Numbered from the stretch's first letter, positions 36,985 to 47,240 are shown. The stretch is 64,000 nucleotides of DNA from Bacteroidota bacterium (GCA_030706745.1 JAUZNX010000004.1:154152-218151), one strand, 5' to 3'. Numbers and translations: made by a program. Notes: generated from the sequence alone by a model not told the origin.

Positions 36985-38580
36985 CTACATCAGCTTTTTG
37001 CGCAAACGGGCCACGGGCACATTCATCTGCTCGCGGTATTTCGCGACCGTGCGCCGAGCGACATCGAACCCTTCGGTATTCAGCAACTGGACAATTTTTT
37101 CATCGCTGAGTGGCTCGCGCCCGTCTTCGGCATCGATGATATCCTTGATGCGGGACTTCACGACTTTGTTTGCGACGGCTTCGCCTTCGCTATTTTCGCC
37201 ACCTTCACCCGCGTGAGTCGGGATGGCCTCGCTGAAAAAGTACTTGAGTTCGAATACGCCAAAATCCGTTTGGCAGTATTTGCCATTGACGACGCGGCAA
37301 ATAGTAGAAATGTCCATGCCGATATCCTCGGCAATGGTCTTGTAGATGAGTGGCCTCAGGAGCTTTTCGCCATGTTCGAAGAATCCCCGCTGATGCGCAA
37401 TGATGGACTGCATGACTCGCATCATGGTTTCCCGGCGTTGGTAAATCGCCATGATGAAGAACTTAGCGGCCTCGAACTTCTTCTTGATGAAATCCTTGGC
37501 TTCCGCATTCAGATGCTGTCCATGTTCCGGCGCTTGCTTTCGGATTAGATCCTTATATGCCGCATTGACTCGAAGTGGCGGAACACCCCGCTCGTTCAGC
37601 GTAATGAGAAAATCTTTCCCATCGGGCGTCTTTTCGATATAAAAATCAGCCGTGATATACTTCGTGCTCTCCGAGAGTTCGCCGCTCGGCGCGCCCGGTT
37701 TCGGATTCAGATGCTGAATCAGTTCGATCGCTGGCTTCAGCTGGGTCAAGTCCATGCCCAGGTGTCGCGAGAGAGCCGCGAACCGGCGATTGACGAAATC
37801 ATCGAATCGGTCGTGCACGATCCGTCGCGCGACTTCGCGCGTTGGATTATGGTTCGGCATGACTTCGAGCTGGACGGCCAGACACTCCCGGAGATCCCGC
37901 GCCGCACAACCGGCCGGATCGAGTTTCTGAATCTTGTGAAGGATTGCTTCCGCTTCGGGTAAGGTGTATTCAACACCATAAAACACGCCAGCGTCTTTTG
38001 CAACTTGTTCGAGCGGTACCCTCAAATACCCGTCCTCATCAATCGAACCAACGATTTCTTCAGCCAGAGCGCGGTACTTGTCAGGCAAGTTCAGCATCGC
38101 GATCTGGTTATAAAGCGATTCTGTGAACGATTCTTGTGCTGCGTGTGGCACATCTTCGCGGTCCTCATCAAACTGTCCGGCCGTCGGCGTCTTCCAGCCT
38201 TCGGTATCGTCGTTCATAAAGTCCTCGAACGAATAATCGTTTTCGGCGGCGGAAGTCTCTCTTGCGCTGTCTTCTTGCATGCGCTCTTCCCGATCGGCGG
38301 CACTGACCGCGGAGCGTTCATCCATCGATCCTTCGAGCGTCCCACCGGCAGCTTCCGCAATGGGCTCGGCCTCTACCCGCTCAGCAATTTGTTCTTCCGT
38401 CGGACCTTGCTGGGCCGATTCTTCTTCCTCGGAAGCCTCTTCGAGCATCGGATTCTCTTCGAGCTCGCTCTTGATGCGCTGCTCCAACGAAAGAATCGGG
38501 AGTTGCAGCAGCTTCAAATACTGCACCTGCTGCGGCGTGAGCCGCTGCTGGAGCGATTGACTTTGTCGTAACTGAAGCAT
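36985..38580 (-). CDS. rpoN: RNA polymerase sigma-54 factor
   Basis: A 531-residue sigma-54. Region I opens LRQSQSLQQRLTPQQVQYLK and continues ILSLEQRIKSELEENPMLEE. A long acidic region II follows, then the core-binding domain (YNQIAMLNLPDKYRALAEEI), the HTH part (YQRRETMMRVMQSIIAHQRG, IGMDISTICRVVNGKY) and the RpoN box ARRTVAKYRE close to the C-terminus, which recognises the -24 element. It needs an AAA+ activator; none is encoded here. It is transcribed divergently from the giant fibre gene at 38934. Confidence 0.97.
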   Translation of the reverse strand: MLQLRQSQSLQQRLTPQQVQYLKLLQLPILSLEQRIKSELEENPMLEEASEEEESAQQGPTEEQIAERVEAEPIAEAAGGTLEGSMDERSAVSAADREERMQEDSARETSAAENDYSFEDFMNDDTEGWKTPTAGQFDEDREDVPHAAQESFTESLYNQIAMLNLPDKYRALAEEIVGSIDEDGYLRVPLEQVAKDAGVFYGVEYTLPEAEAILHKIQKLDPAGCAARDLRECLAVQLEVMPNHNPTREVARRIVHDRFDDFVNRRFAALSRHLGMDLTQLKPAIELIQHLNPKPGAPSGELSESTKYITADFYIEKTPDGKDFLITLNERGVPPLRVNAAYKDLIRKQAPEHGQHLNAEAKDFIKKKFEAAKFFIMAIYQRRETMMRVMQSIIAHQRGFFEHGEKLLRPLIYKTIAEDIGMDISTICRVVNGKYCQTDFGVFELKYFFSEAIPTHAGEGGENSEGEAVANKVVKSRIKDIIDAEDGREPLSDEKIVQLLNTEGFDVARRTVAKYREQMNVPVARLRKKLM

Positions 38581-38933
38581 GGAAGTGCAATCCTTAAATA
38601 CGTTGGTTCACGGTCGGCAAACTTGCCATGCGCCTTAGAAGCGCGAGGCGGCCATCCACTAAAATGTGGGGAAGGCGATTAGAATTCCTCAATTATTGTG
38701 AGATCCAGCTAATTCCATGCCAATCGTGGAAAAACGGGTAATCGGACTGAAAATCCAAGGTATCGATCTGGCTCCGTTCCTCTCGTTCTCACCGAGGGGT
38801 GACTCAAGTCATGGTTTTTTCGTGACTTTTATCGGTAAGATCATGACTTCTGGCACTTGTAATATGAGCCTGTGATCGCCATCTTTGCAGCAACCGCAAA
38901 AATCCATTTTTCGGGGCTTAACTTGATCCTTCC
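38581..38933. other. Divergent intergenic region between rpoN and a fibre gene
   Basis: These 353 bases separate two divergent genes and must hold both promoters. I see a short inverted repeat TGACTCAAGTCA at 38800-38811 followed by TGGTTTTTT, and TAATAT at 38860-38865 as a possible -10 for the fibre gene, without a good -35. TGGCAC at 38851-38856 lacks the -12 GC of a sigma-54 site. Nothing else is supported. Confidence 0.4.
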
Positions 38934-41900
38934 ATGACATCATACGTCCGTCACCATTCCATTCCAGCAGCAGTGTTAGTCATTGCATCAGTAATGCTCG
39001 TGCTCGTATTACCGAGTACGGGGATTGGGCAACCGAGGACCACGCCCGTATCCGAAGCGTCCGCTGTCCGCGGCGAACAGACTGTTATGACGCCAAACGC
39101 GCGGCACGATATTCCACGAACAATTTCGTATCAGGGTGTCCTCCGTGGAGCAAACGGGGCTTCCGTAACCGATGGAGAATATGCGATAACGGCGCGACTG
39201 TATTCCGACGCCGATGGCAAGAGCCTGGTCTGGCAAGGCACGTATCGAGTGACTGTGGAAAATGGAGTCTTTAACTTGACGCTAGGTACCGGGGCGTATC
39301 CATTGCCCTCACTTCATGCAATGGACGCGCCCATGTGGATCAGTATTCAAGTCGGGGAATCCGCCGAGGCACAGCCGCTTGCACCGCTCTCAGCCTCACC
39401 CTATTCCTTGAATGTGGCCGATAGCTCGATCACCTCGAAGAAGATCAGCACCGATTATGTGAAGTCCATTTCCGTCAATGGTCAAAAGCTAACGGGTCAG
39501 GGCCGTGATGTCAGTATTGTGACGGGTGATGGTATCCTCGCTTCCGTCGATCCGGCCACGAATTCAATTATCCTGAAATCCGATGCGCTCAATGCATCCA
39601 ATATGAAAGGCGCTGCCCCGCAAGGCAATACGACGGTTACCGGCACACTGACCGTGACGCAATCGACCTACCTGAACACGCAGAGCGGTCAGACCTACCT
39701 CGGGACCAATAGCGGAAGCAATCCAGGGATCCTGAATCTGTACCAGGGCTATGGAAGTCACATGGCGATCCTGGAGCCTCCGGACAGTTTAACCAGCAAT
39801 CCGGTAATCAAACTGCCGAGAGACAGTGGCAAGCTTCTGACCGAATCACGCAGCCTCACGGCGGGCGCGGGGCTTACTGGCGGTGGCGACCTGAGCGCAG
39901 ACCGGACGCTCTCACTCGATCTTGGACATGCCAATACATGGACGGCCGTACAGACTTTCCCGGAGGATTCCGCACAAGGCAACAACCTCATGGCGGTACT
40001 TAATACCAGCCCCAGCACTCGTATCACGCGGCAAGGCAACACATTCAACGAGCCGGGTCTGCTTGTAAGGTTGGACGGTTCGGGGAATCTGGTTCTGGAT
40101 GATAGCCTCGTTCTAATGACGTGTTGCCATCAACATAAGGATTCTGTTAGAATCCCATCGGGCAGCGGTACGCTGGTCCTCAACGGACAGAATACCTGGT
40201 TGGGTGATCAGACCCTTCCGCAGGATTCGCTGCAAGCGAACAACCTCATCGATGTGCTCAACCATAGCACGCGCCGCGTCAACCGGCCAATTCTGGATTA
40301 TGCCGCACTGGACGCCATGAATGTTACCACTCAAGGCAATGCCTTCAACGGGCCAGGAGACTTGGTGCAGTTGGATGACTCCGGGGGCCTGAGTCTACCG
40401 GGCAGCATGAATGTTGTTGGCACCTACAAGATTGGTGGGGTTACTGTATTGGAGGATGTCGGGACTCTAACACTCGGTATAGACCATAGTGTAAATCTCG
40501 GACTTTACAACACGTGGCTGGGGGATCATACGGGGCACTCAAATACCAGTGGATCCATGAACACTTTCGTCGGGGAGGATGCAGGATACTCTAACATTGA
40601 CGGCGATAACAATTTGTTTATCGGCTATAATGCTGGTGTTTTGAATACTTCGGGAGGCGGTAACATGTTCTCCGGCTCTTTTGCAGGACAGGAGAACAGC
40701 ACCGGCAGTTTGAATACATTTTCGGGTGTAAATGCCGGCCAATTGAACTCGACTGGCACTGGCAATACATTTACAGGATGGGACGCCGGATACGCTTCTC
40801 TCACGGGAGACTACAACACATTCTCGGGCGAGGGCGCAGGCTGGTCTAACGCCTCGGGTTCAGACAACACCGTCCTTGGGCATAGGGCCGATGTTGGCGT
40901 CAACAATCTGACGAATGCTACCGCAATCGGTTCGCATGCTCTCGTGAATCAGGACAATTCACTGGTGCTTGGCTCAATCTTTCAAGTGAACCAGAGTGGT
41001 ACCAGCACCAAGGTTGGCATCGGAACGACGACACCCGCGCAGGCACTCGATGTCGAAGGCAGCGCCGGCTCAGGCTTATATGGTAACATTCAGTTCTCAC
41101 ATGCGCTGATGCCGAATGGACTTCCCGGCGCGAATGGTGAGATTCTAACTTCGACCGGTGCGGATAACCCGCCCGTATGGTTGGACTTTTGCACTCTCTT
41201 GACTGCTGCGATTGCCGGTGGCTACTGCACAGGGCTCACCGGGCTTGTTGGGAATGACTGGCATCTTAACGGCAACGCGCCCACCAATCCAGGCATCGAT
41301 TTCCTGGGTACGACGAACAACACGGCATTTGAGATCCATGTCAATCATGCCGGCTCAGCCTCTGGTGGCAATCAGCGTGTCATGCGATACGAGCCGAATG
41401 GAACAAGCGCCAACATTATCGGTGGCTTCAACGGGAACAACGTCGGCGCGAACGTCTATGGAGCCACAATCTCCGGCGGTGGCGCAAACGGAAATGTTAA
41501 TATAGTTGCCGACAACTTCGGGACAATCGGCGGTGGATGGCATAATCAGGCCGGTAACAGCGGTGGCAACACCTCTTATGCGACCGTTGGTGGTGGTAAT
41601 CAGAACACCGCATGGACAGGTGGTTCCACAGTAGCGGGCGGTGAGATCAATGCGGCCAACGGATCGGATGCGACCGTTGGTGGCGGCGAGCATAACACCG
41701 CCGGAGGATTTATTTCCACGATCGCGGGCGGAAATGGGAGTGTTACGAATGGCGCTTATTCATCGGTTGGCGGTGGGTTCAAACATGTGGCGAGTGGCTA
41801 TGGCTCAGCTGTTGCCGGCGGTGCAAATAACACGGCGAGCGGAGAGTTCACCGCGATACCCGGCGGCCAGGGTCTGACTCTATCCGGCGCAGGAAGTTTT

Positions 41901-44294
41901 GGTTTCCTCGGCGGCAATAGCAATCAAGATTACTGGAATCCCTACGGAAACCACAACATGAGCGTGAGCGCCGCAAACACCACCGTCCTCGGGAACACCG
42001 ATCTCTGGCTTGCTAACAACGACGCTGTAGCTCGCGCTCTTTACTTCTTCGCGCCAAACCCGACGCCGGCGGGACCCTTCCCCGGCACCACAAAGTTCAC
42101 GGGGTTCGTTGCAGGTGCTCAGACGGCGAGCGTGATCTATACCTTGCCTCTCGCGGATGCGACATTCGCTGGCGAAGTGCTCTCCTCAAATGGCGCAGGG
42201 AGCCTTAGCTGGCAAGATCCATGCACACTCCTCGCAAATTGCCTCTCAGGGTTTGGTCTGACACCAGGTTCAGGATGTTCGACGAACCTCTTCACCAATC
42301 TGAACGGGATTACTACGACCGGCACGGCTCCCGGATGCTGGAATACCGGACACGGTAATAACGCCCTCTCAATGGGTGTCAATCTGACTGGCCGCGACAA
42401 CACGGGCATCGGCGCGAATGCAGCGATGAACAACACGGATGGCAACTGGAATACGGCTATCGGAACGAACGCGATGCCATATAATCAGAGCGGCGGCAAC
42501 AATACTGCCGTCGGTTGGTCATCGCTCTTCAATAATACATCAGGTGGGAACAGTGCTCTCGGTGCACACTCGCTGGAGAACAACACGTCGGGTGATCACA
42601 ACACGGCGGTCGGCATAGGCGCGCTGCTTGGGACTACAACTGGATCCTCCAACAGTGCCTTAGGCGCTGGCGCGAATGTTGGCTCGGGTGCCCTGAGCAA
42701 TGCGACCGCGATTGGCGCGAACGCGGTTGTATGCAGCTCGAACAGCCTTGTGCTCGGATCGATCAGCGGTCAAAACGGAGCACTCTCCAGCACGAACGTC
42801 GGTATTGGCACGTGTTCGCCGCAGCAGGCGCTCGACGTTGCGGCGAGCCCAGGCAACTATGGCAACGTCCAATTCTCCGGCGCGCTTATGCCCAACGGTC
42901 AACCGGGCGCGAATGGCGAAGTGCTGACATCGGCGGGTCCGAATAGTGCACCAATATGGCTGAATCTCTGCCAGAGCGTGGAGAGCTGCCTCGCGAATAG
43001 TTCGCTGTTGCCGTGTCCGGGAACGCAGTCAGGTGATCTGCTCGAATGGGATGGCACAAAATGGTGCGTCTCGCCAACGATGACCAACAAAGCCGGTGCG
43101 CTCGTCGATCAGAATGGCACGGGCGTCAATCCGAATCTTGGCCATGCCGCTCGCATGATGTGGATTCCCAGCCTGGCGGCGTTTCGAGCCGGTGACATCA
43201 ACGCCGGGGATGATGGCAATAGCTGGGGCAATTCCGGAACTGACTGGGATGATCCCAATATCGGCTATGGATCGGCGGCGTTCGGTCAGGGGACGAAGGC
43301 AAGCGGAAATCACTCCTTCGCTGCCGGCTATAGTGTTTTTGCTACGGGCGTTCACGGCATTGCGTTTGGAGCGAATGGAACGACCGCGAGTGGAAATAAT
43401 ACGATCGCCTTAGGATCGGGAGTCTATGCCTCTGCCGACAACGGCGTGGCAATGGGGTGTGGGTCGTATGCCCAGGGATTGTACTCCACGGCAATGGGGA
43501 ATAACTCCTTTGCAAGTGGCATGCACGCTACGTCGATCGGCGATTGGGCGCGTGCGCAAGGACAGACATCCATCGCCGCAGGTGAACAAGTGACTGCTGC
43601 GGGCAACTATTCCTTAGCGACCGGCAGCGGGATCAAGGTCGGGGATTATAGCTTCGGATTCAACGGCTGGACAGGGTTCCTGACAACGGATATATCGGCA
43701 TTCGCAAGAACGGCCTATTTTGGTAATGTCGGTCTTTGGATCGGCAATACGGACGGTACCGCGCGCGCCTTGCGATTCTATGCGCCGAATACAAGCTTGA
43801 CCTATACCGGTGCATCAACACGATACACATCCTTTGTGGCAAGCGCGTCGCAAGTCAACGCGAACATTCAGTACACACTTCCGACGGCGCAGGCAACGTC
43901 GAATGGCCAGGTCCTCACCAACGATGGAACTGGCACGCTGAGTTGGCAGCAGGCGAATAGCGCGTCTGGGGTGCCGATCGTACCGGCTGCCGTGGGAGAC
44001 TTAGTCGTCGTGGCGGGTGGCAACGCTGTTGGTAATGATGCCTTTGGAACAGTGAACTTCAGTTGCAGCGCCTATGGGGCGGGTACGCTGACCGTCACAT
44101 ATGGCACAGCCTACACCGGTGCGAATCCCGTGGTCGTGCTGACCCCGGCGAACGATCAGGCCGCCTTCAGTACGAACGGTCTCGAAAAATACTGGGTCGA
44201 ATCATTGCCGGGCAAATTCGTAATCCACATGTTTATCGGGGCGAGTTTTGGATCCGTTGCTGGAGCAACGTTCAATTACGTCGTGATGCACTGA
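38934..44294 (+). CDS. Giant fibre-like surface protein 1 (1786 aa)
   Basis: A signal peptide is followed by an N-terminal module (residues about 58-200: ISYQGVLRGANGASVTDGEY, WISIQVG, PLSASPYSLNVADSSIT) shared with the two other fibre proteins and akin to the NYQG.L.D modules of many bacterial fibre proteins. Residues 300-330 carry the phage-fibre motif AGLTGGGDLSADRTLSLD. Several blocks follow of about 18-residue repeats of two kinds, NTSG...F.G..AG.. and S.I.GG..N.A.G. The later part (TAMGNNSFASGMHATSIGDW) resembles YadA-type trimeric heads. The last 80 residues look like a phage-fibre tip domain (TAYTGANPVVVLTPAND, VIHMFIGASFG). There is no YadA anchor or T9SS tail, so the export route is unclear. 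Confidence 0.85.
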   Translation: MTSYVRHHSIPAAVLVIASVMLVLVLPSTGIGQPRTTPVSEASAVRGEQTVMTPNARHDIPRTISYQGVLRGANGASVTDGEYAITARLYSDADGKSLVWQGTYRVTVENGVFNLTLGTGAYPLPSLHAMDAPMWISIQVGESAEAQPLAPLSASPYSLNVADSSITSKKISTDYVKSISVNGQKLTGQGRDVSIVTGDGILASVDPATNSIILKSDALNASNMKGAAPQGNTTVTGTLTVTQSTYLNTQSGQTYLGTNSGSNPGILNLYQGYGSHMAILEPPDSLTSNPVIKLPRDSGKLLTESRSLTAGAGLTGGGDLSADRTLSLDLGHANTWTAVQTFPEDSAQGNNLMAVLNTSPSTRITRQGNTFNEPGLLVRLDGSGNLVLDDSLVLMTCCHQHKDSVRIPSGSGTLVLNGQNTWLGDQTLPQDSLQANNLIDVLNHSTRRVNRPILDYAALDAMNVTTQGNAFNGPGDLVQLDDSGGLSLPGSMNVVGTYKIGGVTVLEDVGTLTLGIDHSVNLGLYNTWLGDHTGHSNTSGSMNTFVGEDAGYSNIDGDNNLFIGYNAGVLNTSGGGNMFSGSFAGQENSTGSLNTFSGVNAGQLNSTGTGNTFTGWDAGYASLTGDYNTFSGEGAGWSNASGSDNTVLGHRADVGVNNLTNATAIGSHALVNQDNSLVLGSIFQVNQSGTSTKVGIGTTTPAQALDVEGSAGSGLYGNIQFSHALMPNGLPGANGEILTSTGADNPPVWLDFCTLLTAAIAGGYCTGLTGLVGNDWHLNGNAPTNPGIDFLGTTNNTAFEIHVNHAGSASGGNQRVMRYEPNGTSANIIGGFNGNNVGANVYGATISGGGANGNVNIVADNFGTIGGGWHNQAGNSGGNTSYATVGGGNQNTAWTGGSTVAGGEINAANGSDATVGGGEHNTAGGFISTIAGGNGSVTNGAYSSVGGGFKHVASGYGSAVAGGANNTASGEFTAIPGGQGLTLSGAGSFGFLGGNSNQDYWNPYGNHNMSVSAANTTVLGNTDLWLANNDAVARALYFFAPNPTPAGPFPGTTKFTGFVAGAQTASVIYTLPLADATFAGEVLSSNGAGSLSWQDPCTLLANCLSGFGLTPGSGCSTNLFTNLNGITTTGTAPGCWNTGHGNNALSMGVNLTGRDNTGIGANAAMNNTDGNWNTAIGTNAMPYNQSGGNNTAVGWSSLFNNTSGGNSALGAHSLENNTSGDHNTAVGIGALLGTTTGSSNSALGAGANVGSGALSNATAIGANAVVCSSNSLVLGSISGQNGALSSTNVGIGTCSPQQALDVAASPGNYGNVQFSGALMPNGQPGANGEVLTSAGPNSAPIWLNLCQSVESCLANSSLLPCPGTQSGDLLEWDGTKWCVSPTMTNKAGALVDQNGTGVNPNLGHAARMMWIPSLAAFRAGDINAGDDGNSWGNSGTDWDDPNIGYGSAAFGQGTKASGNHSFAAGYSVFATGVHGIAFGANGTTASGNNTIALGSGVYASADNGVAMGCGSYAQGLYSTAMGNNSFASGMHATSIGDWARAQGQTSIAAGEQVTAAGNYSLATGSGIKVGDYSFGFNGWTGFLTTDISAFARTAYFGNVGLWIGNTDGTARALRFYAPNTSLTYTGASTRYTSFVASASQVNANIQYTLPTAQATSNGQVLTNDGTGTLSWQQANSASGVPIVPAAVGDLVVVAGGNAVGNDAFGTVNFSCSAYGAGTLTVTYGTAYTGANPVVVLTPANDQAAFSTNGLEKYWVESLPGKFVIHMFIGASFGSVAGATFNYVVMH

Positions 44295-44335
44295 GCTTAG
44301 CAGTTCTACACGCGCCCGAGGAGAGTTCGACGGAT

Positions 44336-44364
44336 AAGCCAGCGGCAGATGTCGCTGGCTTTTC
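44336..44364 (+). terminator. Intrinsic terminator after fibre gene 1
   Basis: AGCCAGCG at 44337-44344 pairs with CGCTGGCT at 44353-44360 across an 8-base loop, and four T residues follow. It lies 42 bases after the fibre stop. Confidence 0.7.
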
Positions 44365-44469
44365 GTGGTTCATCGAGGGCGTGACACCTGAACTTTTTCG
44401 GGTTAATTCTGAAGGATTCGTTGTTTGGGGCGCCGAACAATCTTTTCCTCTAACAGCCTTAGCATTACT

Positions 44470-45852
44470 ATGAGAACCGAACGCGACTCCCTCGGCGTCC
44501 TCGAACTTCCCGATGACGCATATTACGGTATCCAAACCCTCCGCGCCGTCCAGAACTATCCGATCTCTGGGCTCAAACCACATCCGACCTTTGTGCGGGC
44601 CTATGCGCTCCTGAAGAAGGCATGTGCCAAAGCGAACGAGCGCGCTGGGGCGCTTAAGCCCGAGCTCTCGAAAGCCATTTGCGATGTCTGTGACGAGATC
44701 ATCGAAGGCGGCTTGCGGGATCAGTTCGTCGTCGATGTCTTCCAGGCCGGAGCCGGCACGAGCACCAACATGAACACCAACGAGGTGATCTCGAATCGTG
44801 CTCTTGAAAAGGCTGGCAAACCCCGCGGCGCATACGATCAGATTTCGCCAAACGATCATGTCAACATGTCGCAATCAACAAACGACAGTTATCCGACGGC
44901 CATGCGACTCTCTGCGATGCTGATGATGCGGGAGCGCATGTATCCTGCCATCGAGACTCTACGCGTTGCGTTCGAACAAAAGGCCACGGAATTTGACGAT
45001 GCTGTGAAATCCGGCCGCACCCATTTGCAGGATGCCGTACCGATTACGCTCGGACAGGAATTTGGCGCATGGGCAACGATGATGCGCCGGCACACGAAAC
45101 GCCTGATGGGTGCCGAGAATGATGTTGCCTATCTTGGAATTGGCGGCAGCGCTGCGGGATCAGGCCTCAACACGCCGGTCGGCTATCGGGGCTTTGTGGT
45201 TGAGGAGCTTCGCACTTACACGGGACTCGAAGTAAAGGAAGGTGTCGATCTTTTTGAACTCATGCAATCGCTCGCGCCATTCGTACACCTTATGGGTGCC
45301 ATGAAGAATCTTGCGCTTGATATTATCAAGATCTCTGGCGATTTGCGGATGCTTTGCTCGGGACCCATGACCGGCTTCGCTGAAGTAACACTGCCGGCGG
45401 TCCAACCCGGATCGAGCATCATGCCCGGAAAGGTCAATCCATCCATACTGGAAATGGTATCGCAGGTCGCCATGCAAGTCGTAGGCTGCGAGCAGGTCGT
45501 TTCTTACGCATCGCAAGGGGGCCAACTCGAACTCAACGTAATGATGCCCGTCGTGCAGTTCAACATCGCGTTCGCAATCGAGATCTTTTCGAACACACTC
45601 GAAGTCATGGCGCGCAAGTGCATCGATGGCATCGTTTGCGATCGTGAGCGTATGCGACACTATGCAGAAACGAGTGGCAGCCTTGTAACTGCACTCGCTC
45701 CGGAGATCGGCTATCTCAAGGCGGCTGAACTCGCAAAAGCATCCCTGAAGAAGCGCAAGACAATCCGCGCACTCGTGCTCGAGGAGGGGCTGATGGAAGA
45801 GAAGCACCTGGACGCAGTTCTCGATCTGAAGAAGATGGCGAAAGGTAATTGA
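44470..45852 (+). CDS. aspA: Aspartate ammonia-lyase (fumarase/aspartase superfamily)
   Basis: A 460-residue enzyme that reversibly converts aspartate to fumarate and ammonia. The start is placed at ATG 44470 (MRTERDSLGVLELPDDAYYG), which matches the superfamily opening; the earlier start at 44425 adds an unrelated leader. TNMNTNEVI, SQSTNDSYPTAMR, SGRTHLQDAVPITLGQEF and the flexible catalytic loop GSSIMPGKVN at 314-323 are intact. The segment GGQLELNVMMP and the C-terminal LEEGLMEE region are closer to aspartase than to fumarase C, but fumarase cannot be excluded by eye. Confidence 0.85.
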   Translation: MRTERDSLGVLELPDDAYYGIQTLRAVQNYPISGLKPHPTFVRAYALLKKACAKANERAGALKPELSKAICDVCDEIIEGGLRDQFVVDVFQAGAGTSTNMNTNEVISNRALEKAGKPRGAYDQISPNDHVNMSQSTNDSYPTAMRLSAMLMMRERMYPAIETLRVAFEQKATEFDDAVKSGRTHLQDAVPITLGQEFGAWATMMRRHTKRLMGAENDVAYLGIGGSAAGSGLNTPVGYRGFVVEELRTYTGLEVKEGVDLFELMQSLAPFVHLMGAMKNLALDIIKISGDLRMLCSGPMTGFAEVTLPAVQPGSSIMPGKVNPSILEMVSQVAMQVVGCEQVVSYASQGGQLELNVMMPVVQFNIAFAIEIFSNTLEVMARKCIDGIVCDRERMRHYAETSGSLVTALAPEIGYLKAAELAKASLKKRKTIRALVLEEGLMEEKHLDAVLDLKKMAKGN

Positions 45853-45865
45853 GCTTCGGCACTTT

Positions 45866-45902
45866 CAGAGCATACCGCTCCGGCTACTGAAGGTATGCTC
45901 TG
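45866..45902. other. Perfect 11-bp inverted repeat between convergent genes
   Basis: CAGAGCATACC at 45866-45876 is matched by GGTATGCTCTG at 45892-45902 with a 15-base loop. The right arm overlaps the last codons of the minus-strand serine hydrolase. No T-tract follows on either side, so it is a weak bidirectional terminator candidate. Confidence 0.45.
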
Positions 45903-47017
45903 ATTGCCGCTCCAATCACTTCTTCGGCGGCTTGGACCGCAGCATCGTTTCCTGCATTGCATGTGACCATCACTGCAAAGTGTTTGCTCGGTGCGACCCA
46001 GACATTCACAAAGTTCATCGTATTGGACCCGGCATGATTCAATGCAATCCCGCCTGCCCATGACCGGTTCGTAATGATCCAGCCATCTCGATAGTCCATA
46101 CTATCCGACCGTATGTAGGCAAGTTTGTCAAAGAATCGTCCCAGATTCAAACCGGGCAGGTGCATTGTTGAACCTGGGAGGAAAAGTCGAATAAACTTGC
46201 TCCAATCCTCCAGTGACAAGTGGAGGCGTCCTGCTGGATTCATCAGGGCGGGATTATCTGCGGAGAGCACGTTATCGATTGGTATTAGCCTGCCCGCCCT
46301 GTCCTCGTGCTCCCATGTGTTGTCGTTCGTACTACGAGTATTCATCAGTCCCCACCCTGCAGATGTAATTCCCAACGGTTGAAAGACGAGTGAATCCATA
46401 AGCCGTTCGTATTCTGTATTCGCCGCTCGTTCTGCCATCGCCGTTGCGATAACATAACCGGCATTGGAATAACTGTACTTCGACCCAGGCTTAAACTCCG
46501 GCGGATATGCGAGAAGCGTTGTGAGTAACTTTAACCGCTGATCTCGAAGGGGTCCTCGATAGGCATCGAAGAGTTTGCGCGAGAGTGCCTGTGGCCAATC
46601 ATGCCATAGGCCTGCACGGTGCTCGAGGAGCGTCTCGAGTGTAATGGTATCATAACCCGGTAAGATCTTACCTTGAAGTTCGGGGAAGAGTTGGCCGATC
46701 GTCGATTGGTAAGTCAGGGCATGCGAATCAACGAGCCGTGCGATCATCGCAGCAGTGAACGCTTTCGTATCAGACCCAATATGCCAGAGATCGTTCAGCC
46801 GTTCACGTGCTGTGTCTCCCAGCTTCCTCAGACCAGTAACATCAACAAGCGCCAGCGTGTCTGCAGCAATCACGGCAATGCCCATTGCTGGTAGCGCGTG
46901 CTTCGAACAAGCGGTTTGCAGGGCTTCACGCACTGTTATTGACGCCGTCGTTTCGGACTGAGCATGCATGTCCGTAGCAAACACAAATAGAATCGCACCA
47001 AACAATACCAACTTCAT
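45884..47017 (-). CDS. Serine hydrolase of the beta-lactamase/PBP-like family
   Basis: A 377-residue secreted protein. The start at 47017 is supported by AAGG eight bases upstream and opens a signal peptide (MKLVLFGAILFVFATDMHAQ). The class C beta-lactamase fold is shown by SxxK at 82-85 (GSDTK) and the YxN motif at 183-185 (YSYSN), with an LLEHRAGL segment in between. Such proteins include esterases, D-aminopeptidases and penicillin-binding relatives; a true beta-lactamase role is not implied. An in-frame ATG at 47110 would extend it by 31 non-signal residues. Confidence 0.87.
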   Translation of the reverse strand: MKLVLFGAILFVFATDMHAQSETTASITVREALQTACSKHALPAMGIAVIAADTLALVDVTGLRKLGDTARERLNDLWHIGSDTKAFTAAMIARLVDSHALTYQSTIGQLFPELQGKILPGYDTITLETLLEHRAGLWHDWPQALSRKLFDAYRGPLRDQRLKLLTTLLAYPPEFKPGSKYSYSNAGYVIATAMAERAANTEYERLMDSLVFQPLGITSAGWGLMNTRSTNDNTWEHEDRAGRLIPIDNVLSADNPALMNPAGRLHLSLEDWSKFIRLFLPGSTMHLPGLNLGRFFDKLAYIRSDSMDYRDGWIITNRSWAGGIALNHAGSNTMNFVNVWVAPSKHFAVMVTCNAGNDAAVQAAEEVIGAAIRAYLQ

Positions 47018-47212
47018 GGATTGTACCTTACGGTTGAGTCTGCGTCCTTTTACTTTTCCTATTGTATAATCGTCGGCAGCCCACATTACAATTTCTAAAC
47101 TTTCTATCAAAAAAGCGAAAACGAAATTATGGCACGGTCTTCGAACAATCCCATCTCAGTTCATTTACATTTCTCAAACACGTGCAACGGGCGATTCTCT
47201 ATCGAAGTCACC

Positions 47213-47240
47213 TTGACGATTTTGACATCAAGAATTATAC
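47213..47240 (+). promoter_or_regulatory. Probable sigma-70 promoter
   Basis: TTGACG at 47213-47218 is followed after 16 bases by TTATAC at 47235-47240 (or after 17 by TATACG). It would start transcription near 47247, about 55 bases before the ATG at 47303. Confidence 0.5.

Noticed and set aside
38851..38865. TGGCAC before fibre gene 1 as a sigma-54 promoter
   Set aside because: The -12 element is missing at the required spacing (ATATG instead of TTGC).
40500..40900. Regularly spaced DNA repeats in fibre gene 1 that resemble a CRISPR array at first sight
   Set aside because: The period is about 54 bases, follows codon phase and encodes 18-residue protein repeats; the units are degenerate, unlike CRISPR repeats, and no cas gene is near.
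45884..47017. Calling the serine hydrolase a beta-lactamase resistance gene
   Set aside because: SxxK and YxN are shared by many non-lactamase hydrolases; nothing in sequence or context shows beta-lactam hydrolysis.
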